Source: Alphaproteobacteria bacterium
GTDB taxonomy: Bacteria > Pseudomonadota > Alphaproteobacteria > Rhizobiales > Xanthobacteraceae
Assembly (NCBI GenBank): GCA_005884855.1
Contig: VAZS01000154.1
Location: 1-7,785, forward strand
DNA length: 7,785 bases
Direction of reading: 5' to 3'
How positions within the stretch are numbered: position 1 is the first letter of the stretch; the number at the start of each line of letters is the position of its first letter. Positions 1 to 4,669 of this stretch are shown piece by piece. The position numbers and the translations under genes are program-made. The notes beneath the pieces are model-generated. The model ran no database searches. It saw nothing but the letters and a program-made list of their open reading frames with translations, and was not told the DNA's origin.

Positions 1-132
1 CCTGTTCTATCTGGTGCCCGCGGTGACCGCTGTAATGGCCTATGTCTCTTCGGCGAACGGCTCGACCGGATAGCGATAGTCGGCATGATTGCCTGCGCCG
101 CCGGGGTGTTCCTGGTAAATCGGCGGGCCTGA
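1..132 (+). pseudogene. 3' end of an EamA/DMT-family transporter, apparently frameshifted
   Basis: Only the last ~43 codons lie in the window. Positions 2-46 read LFYLVPAVTAVMAYV, the conserved last-but-one membrane helix of EamA (drug/metabolite transporter) proteins. In that frame translation then runs into a TAG at 68-70. From 49 the adjacent frame reads FGERLDRIAIVGMIACAAGV and continues to a TGA at 130-132, which is the usual family ending (a gly-glu pair, the last helix, then a short basic tail). One missing base near 46-49 (a codon such as CTC is expected there) explains both halves. Members export small molecules across the inner membrane; the substrate cannot be told from this fragment. 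It could be a real pseudogene or a one-base sequence error. The family call is confident; the pseudogene status is not. Confidence 0.62.
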
Positions 133-150
133 GCGCGATGACGCTTACTC

Positions 151-185
151 AAAAACAAAAGCCTTCGGACGTTCACCGAAGGCTT
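151..185 (-). terminator. Intrinsic terminator of the lysine-rich protein gene
   Basis: A perfect 10-bp stem (159-168 paired with 176-185, arm AAGCCTTCGG) encloses a 7-base loop at 169-175. Read on the minus strand, the stem is followed by TTTTGTTTTT (complement of 151-160). It lies 27 bases past the minus-strand stop codon at 213-215. The plus-strand side has no T-run, so it should act mainly on leftward transcripts, although the stem also sits just after the plus-strand transporter stop. Confidence 0.88.
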
Positions 186-212
186 CTGAGCGCGTTCTGG
201 AAGTGGCCTCAA

Positions 213-461
213 TCAGCGCCGGGACTTCTTGGATTTCTTCTTCTTTTTCGCTGATTTCTTGCCGCCCTTTTTGGCTGATTTTTTTGCTGCGGATTTCTTG
301 CCGGCCTTCTTGGCTTTTTTAGCTTTCTTCGGCGCTGTTTTTTTCTTGGCTTTCTTGGCGGCCTTCTTTCTCTTTTTGGCGGCTGGCTTGGCGACTGCCT
401 TCGGCGCTTCGGCGGCGTCGGTCGCCTCTGTCATCGGTTCTACGGGTTTCTCGTCGTCCAT
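213..461 (-). CDS. Lysine-rich histone H1-like nucleoid protein
   Basis: 82 residues. The first ~25 are acidic/neutral (MDDEKPVEPMTEA...). From about residue 25 the protein is almost entirely Lys/Ala/Ser blocks (AKK, KKS, KKA) ending in KKSRR. By count 33 residues are Lys and 19 Ala, with no aromatic residue and no Cys. This is the composition of bacterial histone H1-like proteins (Chlamydia Hc1-like tails, lysine-rich C-terminal domains in other bacteria), which bind DNA or RNA non-specifically by charge; DNA binding here is inferred from composition only. The start at 461 is chosen because GGGGGA lies 7 bases upstream and a promoter lies just beyond. The frame stays open upstream to 632, but that part reads as non-coding. 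Own promoter and terminator make it a single-gene unit. No fold is expected; probably disordered. Confidence 0.78.
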   Translation of the reverse strand: MDDEKPVEPMTEATDAAEAPKAVAKPAAKKRKKAAKKAKKKTAPKKAKKAKKAGKKSAAKKSAKKGGKKSAKKKKKSKKSRR

Positions 462-493
462 ATCGTCGTCCCCCAGGGTTTGTCGAAGCCACA

Positions 494-521
494 ACGATAG
501 CCGGATTCCCGGAGGTGTCAA
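494..521 (-). promoter_or_regulatory. Candidate sigma70-like promoter for the lysine-rich protein gene
   Basis: On the minus strand a perfect -35 box TTGACA (516-521) is followed after 16 bases by TATCGT (494-499, 4/6 match to TATAAT). Transcription would start near 487, giving a ~26-base leader that contains the GGGGGA ribosome binding site of the gene starting at 461. Confidence 0.55.
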
Positions 522-660
522 AGAGACCGGCGCGCTTGCGCACCATCGGTCGCCGTAACTTGCCTCAAGTGCGGGCATAGTGGTGATGTGCCCGGCCGCT
601 TGGGCAGGTCGCGGACCTGGGTAGCCGGTCACGGCAGGGAACGTTCCGCCAAGCCGGGCA

Positions 661-681
661 GGTCAGCGCTTCGCGCCGACC
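661..681 (-). other. Hairpin after the peroxiredoxin gene, weak terminator candidate
   Basis: In the leftward RNA a 9-bp stem with one G-U pair (673-681 with 661-669) closes a 3-base loop, 27 bases past the peroxiredoxin stop. No U-run follows, so it is not a classical intrinsic terminator. It may stabilise the mRNA 3' end or have no role. Confidence 0.25.
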
Positions 682-707
682 CCCCGTTGGTTGGCTGGGG
701 CGGTGGG

Positions 708-1367
708 CTACTTGGGTTGCGGCACGATGCGGATATAGGGCTTCGGTGCTTTCCAGCCCTGCGGATAGATGGTCTTGGCTTCGTCATCGCTGACCGAGCC
801 CGCGATAATGACGTCTTCACCTACTTTCCAGTCGGCTGGGGTCGCTACGCGATGCTTGGCGGTCATCTGCAGCGAGTCGATCGCGCGCAGGATTTCCTGG
901 AAATTGCGGCCGGTGGTCATTGGATACACCAGCACCAGCTTGATCTTCTTGTCCGGCCCGATCACGAACACGTTGCGGACGGTCTGGTTGTCGGCCGCAG
1001 TACGCGTGGCCGGGTCGCCAGAGGTCGAAGCCGGGAGCATGTCGTACAGCTTCGATACGTTGAAATCGGTGTCTCCGATCATCGGGTAATTGGGTGCCGC
1101 ACCTTGCGTTTCCCTGATGTCCTCGGACCATTTCGAGTGCTTGTCGACGGGGTCGACACTCAGACCCATCAGCTTGACGCCCCGCTTGTCGAATTCCGGC
1201 TTGAGCTTGGCGAGCGCGCCGAGTTCAGTGGTGCAGACTGGCGTGAAATCCTTCGGGTGCGAGAACAACAGCGCCCAGCCATTGCCGATCCAGTCATGAA
1301 ACCTGATTTTACCTTCGGTGGTTTCGGCCTCGAAATCCGGGGCCACAGCGCCTATCTGGAGAGCCAT
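708..1367 (-). CDS. 1-Cys peroxiredoxin (Prx6 family)
   Basis: 219 residues, the normal size for the Prx6 branch of the AhpC/TSA family. These thiol peroxidases reduce hydrogen peroxide, alkyl hydroperoxides and peroxynitrite. The active-site loop reads DFTPVCTTELG with the peroxidatic cysteine at Cys45 and Thr42 three residues before it; Arg131 in TVRNVFVIGP is the probable conserved active-site arginine. Cys45 is the only cysteine, so there is no resolving cysteine and an external reductant is needed. The C-terminal extension from ~residue 165 (ADWKVGEDVII, then YPQGW and KPYIRIVPQPK) is typical of Prx6 and absent from short typical 2-Cys enzymes. No signal peptide: cytoplasmic. GAGG lies 7 bases before the ATG and a good promoter is ~50 bases upstream. 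It appears to be a single gene; the next gene leftward has its own promoter. Confidence 0.95.
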   Translation of the reverse strand: MALQIGAVAPDFEAETTEGKIRFHDWIGNGWALLFSHPKDFTPVCTTELGALAKLKPEFDKRGVKLMGLSVDPVDKHSKWSEDIRETQGAAPNYPMIGDTDFNVSKLYDMLPASTSGDPATRTAADNQTVRNVFVIGPDKKIKLVLVYPMTTGRNFQEILRAIDSLQMTAKHRVATPADWKVGEDVIIAGSVSDDEAKTIYPQGWKAPKPYIRIVPQPK

Positions 1368-1413
1368 TTTACGACCTCATGTGCTTCAAATTGCAGGTGA
1401 ATTCTTGCTTCTT

Positions 1414-1442
1414 ATTGTAGGAGGCGGATTGGCTTAAGTGAA
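1414..1442 (-). promoter_or_regulatory. Candidate sigma70-like promoter of the peroxiredoxin gene
   Basis: On the minus strand TTCACT (1437-1442, 4/6 match to TTGACA) is followed after 17 bases by TACAAT (1414-1419, 5/6 match to TATAAT). Transcription would begin near 1407, giving a ~40-base leader. The perfect 8-bp palindrome GGGCGCCC at 1444-1451 directly abuts the -35 box and could be an activator or repressor site; I cannot assign it to OxyR or another regulator. Confidence 0.55.
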
Positions 1443-1451
1443 CGGGCGCCC

Positions 1452-1476
1452 AAAAAAGGCGAGATATTTCTCCGCC
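1452..1476 (-). terminator. Terminator-like hairpin upstream of the peroxiredoxin promoter
   Basis: Read leftward, GGCGGAGA pairs with TCTCGCC (stem 7 bp with one bulged G, loop AATA) and is followed at once by TTTTTT (1452-1457). It lies ~10 bases upstream of the peroxiredoxin -35 box on the same strand. It would stop a leftward transcript arriving from 1480-1730, where I see no convincing protein gene, so it either insulates the promoter or ends a small RNA. Confidence 0.42.
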
Positions 1477-1732
1477 AGCCGGCACTACTAGCATCTTCTT
1501 CCGGTCCACGCCTGTGCGGCAAAACAACCGCAGCGGCCGCGAATTTGTCGACTGCCCCGATATTGCCGTTTATGCCGGCCACCACGCGCGACCCGGGCGT
1601 ATTCGAACGCCTGCGGTGGTCAGACCGTCAAATCATGATCGTGTGAAAACCGGCCATGGAAGTTTCTTTAACCAGTCGTTTACGCCGGGCATGGAATTGC
1701 TGACCCAAATCAGAACCTGAGAAGTAGTACAG
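1477..1732. other. Intergenic stretch without a convincing gene
   Basis: Together with 1368-1476 this forms a 365-base gap between two divergently oriented genes. It holds a 68-codon GTG-start frame (1514-1720, +) with no ribosome binding site and no recognisable motif, which I do not accept as a gene. On the minus strand, TTGACG at 1626-1631 and TCGAAT at 1601-1606 look promoter-like, but their spacing of 19 is too long to be comfortable. A transcript from there would be about 140 bases and end at the hairpin at 1452-1476. I found no clear promoter for the plus-strand gene at 1733. Confidence 0.4.
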
Positions 1733-2314
1733 ATGACTGCCCCTCTGCCTAAGGTAGCCGAGCCGATCGGCGCGCTCGAACCGTCCTCGATTTCCTGCCG
1801 TGACAGCGCCGCTCAAGCTCTCGGCGTCGTGCGTGATGGCGTGATCACGGGCGAAGGCCCGACCACGAAGGATCGCGTGCATTTTTCCCGCGCGCTGGAT
1901 GCCTTGGACGCCGCCTGGTGCGCGAGCATCCTGACCGCGGCCGCCGTCGACCATCAGCCGGTCAGCAGGGCTGAGGCGGAAGCGCTATTCGAGATCAACG
2001 ACGCGGCCGCCGAGCGCAGCGACGAGGGTCGTTTCGACGATCTCATGGCCAAGGCGGTGGTCCACCATGCGGCCTCCGCCTCGGGTTTGCCGGTGCCGTC
2101 GCGCACCGTTGCGCTTTCGCCTGAGACGGCAATCGAAAGCTGGGCGCCAACCCGGGCAGTCGGTGTCGACACCGAAGTCCTGGAGTGGATCGCCAGCCAG
2201 ATGCGTGGCAAGCGCCGCGGCAACCGCACCCTCATGGCGCTGGTCGCGACCATCATCGGGGCGGCAACGCTGCCGCTTGCGCAACTGCCGAGGGTACTGG
2301 ATATCGGCGTCTAG
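1733..2314 (+). CDS. Conserved-looking hypothetical protein with C-terminal membrane segment
   Basis: 193 residues; I do not recognise it with certainty. Residues 1-75 contain an N-terminal region with two cysteines (22 and 63). Residues 76-118 (from PVSRAEAEALFEINDAA to the VVHHA segment) have the amphipathic spacing of a helical module I associate loosely with TerB-like or EF-hand-like alphaproteobacterial hypotheticals; this is a weak memory match. A second helix lies near 145-157 (DTEVLEWIASQM). A basic patch KRRGNR (160-165) precedes a hydrophobic stretch at ~167-185 (LMALVATIIGAATLPLAQL), suggesting a C-terminal membrane anchor with the bulk of the protein in the cytoplasm. Start: ATG 1733 with GAGAAG 8 bases upstream, a modest site. 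It is transcribed alone and ends at a strong terminator. Function unknown. Confidence 0.72.
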   Translation: MTAPLPKVAEPIGALEPSSISCRDSAAQALGVVRDGVITGEGPTTKDRVHFSRALDALDAAWCASILTAAAVDHQPVSRAEAEALFEINDAAAERSDEGRFDDLMAKAVVHHAASASGLPVPSRTVALSPETAIESWAPTRAVGVDTEVLEWIASQMRGKRRGNRTLMALVATIIGAATLPLAQLPRVLDIGV

Positions 2315-2336
2315 CGAAGCTCGCGATTGCGAGTGG

Positions 2337-2367
2337 CGGCGGCGAAGCTACTTCCCCGCCGTTTTTT
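2337..2367 (+). terminator. Intrinsic terminator of the 1733-2314 gene, inside the convergent gene's 3' end
   Basis: The left arm 2337-2347 pairs with 2351-2361 (10 pairs, one C/C mismatch at 2343/2355) around the 3-base loop CTA, followed by TTTTTT at 2362-2367. It is 22 bases after the plus-strand stop. The loop (2348-2350) is exactly the stop codon (TAG on the minus strand) of the convergent phosphatase gene, and the right arm and T-run encode its last residues (KTAGK). A smaller hairpin, CTCGC-GATT-GCGAG at 2320-2333, precedes it. Confidence 0.85.
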
Positions 2368-4198
2368 GTTCGCCGGCTTCGGCATCGAGCCCCACAGTCC
2401 GGCCTGGGAAGCCAGCGGCATCGAAATAGCGCTGCGTCGAGACCCGCTGAAACTTCAGAACCGTGCGCAGCCCATTGGCCGAGGGCTGCGATTTGACCGT
2501 GCCGGAATATGCCCGCGGCGTCGCGCCGTTCGGCATCGCTTCGGTGATCACCCGCCCGATCAGATTGCCCTTATGGTTTGGCGTCAACCCGAGCAGCTTT
2601 GCCGCGGTTGCCCCGACATCGGCATTGCTGACCGGGAGCGGATCGACATATCCACTTTTGAAGTCCGGACCGATTGCCGCCATGAAATTCAACGTGTCGC
2701 CGCGGCCAAAACTGCCGTGCATGCCTTGGCCTTGCCGCAGCACCGTATCTGCCACTTCGACGGAGCAATTGACCGGCTGGTCGCATCCGGCCACATAGGA
2801 ACGGAAGTTGACCACGATGGCTGGCGTCGGCGTCACCGACTTCCCCTTTAGCCCGAGCTGCGACATCGGCAGCGTCCCTGGGAACCGACCGAGATTGTCA
2901 TCCACGAAAAGGCCGCTGACATAGTCCTGCTCGAGCAGCGCCTTGATCGTGCGTCCCGCCAGCTTGCGGTCATGATTCGGTAAATAGATCAAATCCGACC
3001 CACCGTTGGTGGCCACAACCAATTCAGGTTTTGTGGGATCGTGTCCCAAGAGCCCGTTTCCGGCCTTCGGGTGGGCATTGTCGGCAACCGGCGCATTCTT
3101 GTTGTTGGGATCGAACAGCGGCAGGCTAAGCGCTTTCGCAAGATCGATGGCAAGAAAGCCCATCGGGAGGAAATCTTTCGGCGTGTCCTCGTAGCTGATC
3201 TTGGCCGACGGACTGGTTTTGCTCTCCTTGGAGATGGTCGAAAAACCGTGGTCGGCAGCGATGATGATGTTGGTCGTTGCGCTGAGCCCGAGATCGTCAA
3301 GCGCCTTGCGCAACTGGGCCAGATTGTCATCGGCATTTTTGATGCCGGCGAGCGACGTTGGGCCGTTGATGCCCGGGATCACGGTGTTGAGGCTGTCGCC
3401 GGTGTTATGCTGGCTGCCGTCGGGATCGCGCGACCAGAACATCAGCACGAAGGGCTTGCCGCGTTCCTTGAACATCGGCAGCACGATTTTGCTCGCAACA
3501 TCGGCGAAATAGGCTTGCTGCGCGGTGTTGGGCACCAGGGTGCCGGGCGTCCTGGCGTCGCCGGCCTTGCCGTTCTCGCCACGCGAGGGCGTCGCCTGCG
3601 GGAGATTCGCCTTTGTCAGCGCACCCTTCATCTCCTCCGAGAGCGGGACACCATTCTTGCCGCCGGTAGCGTCGTCGATCACGATCGAATGCAGGCCATC
3701 GGCGCCTGGCTTGTCGGTGTGATCGAAAATCAGGGTCGGCCCGAGCTTTCCGATCGCGGCGGTGCTGTAGCCGTTAGCCCGCGCCATTTTCAGCACGGTC
3801 TCCTCGTTGAGATAGTCGCCGCCGAAATGCTCGTCGGCGTCGATGATGACCGGGTTGACCTCCAGGAACGGCGTCACGGTGCCATCCGCGGGCCCGACCG
3901 GATAACCCGTATATATCGTGTTCGAGAAGTCGCCGGTGTCGCCGAGATAGTGACCGGTCGCCATTGCGGAAGCATTGGCGGTGGTGAAGGTCGGAAACAG
4001 CGAGTGCGAATTCCTGAAATTGACGCCCTTGTCGCGGACCTCAGCCATGGCAGGCGCGGTCTGCGCTGTGACGATTTGCCCACGCAATCCGTCGGGCACG
4101 AACAGGATCAGGTTGCGCGGCGTGTTGTTCTGGGCTGCCGCTATGCTGACAGAGAACAAGATCAATCCAAGCGACGGCAATAGGCTTAAGCGGCGCAT
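2348..4198 (-). CDS. Exported alkaline-phosphatase-superfamily phosphodiesterase/pyrophosphatase
   Basis: 616 residues. Residues 1-22 form a signal peptide (MRR, hydrophobic core, AAA before Gln23), so the enzyme should act in the periplasm or outside. The fold is alkaline phosphatase superfamily, closest in motif order to nucleotide pyrophosphatase/phosphodiesterases (NPP). Visible motifs are VPDGLR with metal ligand Asp36; FPTFTTAN with probable nucleophile Thr72 and Asn75; DPDGSQH (258-264); AADHGFS with Asp317-His318; and HGSFGRGD with His494. The full two-metal set therefore looks present. The only two cysteines I see (472 and 478) could form a disulfide, fitting export. The last ~75 residues (from ~540) form an extension I cannot assign. 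Substrate unknown: a phosphodiester or phosphonate is as likely as a nucleotide. GGGGAG 6 bases before the ATG supports the start. It is divergent from pccA and overlaps the neighbouring gene's terminator. Confidence 0.88.
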   Translation of the reverse strand: MRRLSLLPSLGLILFSVSIAAAQNNTPRNLILFVPDGLRGQIVTAQTAPAMAEVRDKGVNFRNSHSLFPTFTTANASAMATGHYLGDTGDFSNTIYTGYPVGPADGTVTPFLEVNPVIIDADEHFGGDYLNEETVLKMARANGYSTAAIGKLGPTLIFDHTDKPGADGLHSIVIDDATGGKNGVPLSEEMKGALTKANLPQATPSRGENGKAGDARTPGTLVPNTAQQAYFADVASKIVLPMFKERGKPFVLMFWSRDPDGSQHNTGDSLNTVIPGINGPTSLAGIKNADDNLAQLRKALDDLGLSATTNIIIAADHGFSTISKESKTSPSAKISYEDTPKDFLPMGFLAIDLAKALSLPLFDPNNKNAPVADNAHPKAGNGLLGHDPTKPELVVATNGGSDLIYLPNHDRKLAGRTIKALLEQDYVSGLFVDDNLGRFPGTLPMSQLGLKGKSVTPTPAIVVNFRSYVAGCDQPVNCSVEVADTVLRQGQGMHGSFGRGDTLNFMAAIGPDFKSGYVDPLPVSNADVGATAAKLLGLTPNHKGNLIGRVITEAMPNGATPRAYSGTVKSQPSANGLRTVLKFQRVSTQRYFDAAGFPGRTVGLDAEAGEQKTAGK

Positions 4199-4233
4199 TA
4201 AAGTCTCCCCATACGAAGCAAATTCCGGCTAGC

Positions 4234-4293
4234 GCCGTTGCCTCTGTTTAGTTTCGCTGTGCGACGGAATTGTTACATCCACCGCCACCTGCC
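4234..4293 (+). repeat. Direct repeat, copy 1 (phosphatase side)
   Basis: Matches 4555-4614 at 55 of 60 positions in the same orientation, offset exactly 321 bases and with no gaps. The longest identical block contains GACGGAATTGTTACATCC. Weaker similarity continues about ten more bases to the right. This copy ends 36 bases before the phosphatase start codon, in its probable leader or promoter region. Confidence 0.88.
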
Positions 4294-4442
4294 GGTTCGC
4301 AGCATGCGATTCCGGTGAAACGTTACGTCAGTTCGACCTGTGGATCGAGGGTCCTCTTCCTCATCACCACGCAGCACGTGAACTAAAGCTGGGAATAACA
4401 GGTCATGCCGAATGATGACCGCCGCTCGGAGGTGCATCGCCC

Positions 4443-4528
4443 TTCAGGCCCTGAAAAGGCGGCGCCGCAGCTTACGGCTGGACTCGGACGCTCCGCCCCA
4501 CATAGGGAGCGATGAAGCCGACGCTCCC
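4443..4528 (+). other. Cluster of inverted repeats, possible structured leader of pccA
   Basis: Successive short inverted repeats: TTCAG/CTGAA at 4443-4456; the perfect 10-bp palindrome GCGGCGCCGC at 4459-4468; CAGC/GCTG at 4468-4480; and two mutually exclusive hairpins. GGAGCG at 4506-4511 can pair with CGCTCC at 4489-4494, or GGGAGCG (4505-4511) can pair with CGCTCCC (4522-4528). Shared-arm pairing is the geometry of leader switches, but whether this DNA is transcribed as the pccA leader is unknown. Confidence 0.35.
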
Positions 4529-4554
4529 CAAAAAGCTCATTTTCCCGATTACCA

Positions 4555-4614
4555 GCCGTTGCCTCTGTTTGGTTTTGCTGTACGACGGAATTGTTACATC
4601 CACCGCCGCATGCC
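4555..4614 (+). repeat. Direct repeat, copy 2 (pccA side)
   Basis: Second copy of the element at 4234-4293, with five substitutions between copies. It ends 55 bases before the pccA ATG. Both copies point the same way although the flanking genes are divergent, so the element is upstream of pccA in one orientation and upstream of the phosphatase gene in the other. Confidence 0.88.
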
Positions 4615-4623
4615 AGATTGCCG

Positions 4624-4639
4624 CCAGCTCGCGAGCTGG
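4624..4639. promoter_or_regulatory. Perfect 16-bp palindrome, candidate operator or hairpin
   Basis: CCAGCTCGCGAGCTGG is a perfect palindrome 30 bases before the pccA ATG. As DNA it could be a dimeric regulator's site. As RNA it folds to a 6-bp stem with a CGCG tetraloop. Its position just ahead of the start suits repression or leader control; no regulator is identifiable from sequence. Confidence 0.4.
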
Positions 4640-4669
4640 ATCCCGCTTTAAAGGTTGCAAAGCAAGCAC

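Larger units (their letters stand above)
4199..4669. other. Divergent intergenic region with repeats and hairpins
   Basis: 471 bases between the phosphatase start (leftward) and pccA (rightward), with no convincing protein gene. Contents: two copies of a ~60-bp direct repeat (4234-4293 and 4555-4614); an imperfect inverted repeat 4292-4315 (CCGG and CGCA arms); a run of inverted repeats at 4443-4528; and a perfect 16-bp palindrome at 4624-4639. I found no good sigma70 -35/-10 pair for either flanking gene, so promoters are unassigned. Confidence 0.6.

Noticed and set aside
230..380. Short-period repeats suggesting a CRISPR or satellite
   Set aside because: They are lysine/alanine codon repetition inside a coding region, without spacers.
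229..558. Phenylalanine/alanine-rich plus-strand frame resembling a membrane protein
   Set aside because: It is the complement of the lysine-codon-rich gene; AAG codons read as CTT and TTC on the other strand.
588..1400. 270-codon plus-strand frame opposite the peroxiredoxin gene
   Set aside because: Antisense shadow of a clear Prx6 gene; no protein motifs and typical high-GC spurious frame.
1591..1611. tRNA T-arm-like stem with TTCGA
   Set aside because: Loop is six bases, not seven, and no matching acceptor, D or anticodon arms surround it.
1514..1720. 68-codon GTG-start frame
   Set aside because: No ribosome binding site, no motif, ends just before the true start at 1733.
3041..4183. 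380-codon plus-strand frame
   Set aside because: Lies entirely opposite the phosphatase gene, which has a signal peptide, all family motifs and a good ribosome binding site.
4472..4540. 22-codon minus-strand mini-gene (MSFLGSVGFIAPYVGRS...)
   Set aside because: Has a GGGAAA before its ATG but coincides with the hairpin cluster and has no supporting homology I can recall; the frame also runs on into antisense of pccA.
4234..4614. Transposon or IS element bounded by the 60-bp repeats
   Set aside because: Repeats are direct, no transposase or target-site duplication is visible, and the enclosed 261 bases have no gene.
4655..4669. TTG at 4655 as the start of pccA
   Set aside because: AAAGG directly abuts it, leaving no usable spacing, and family members begin at the MFKRILIANRGE methionine encoded at 4670.
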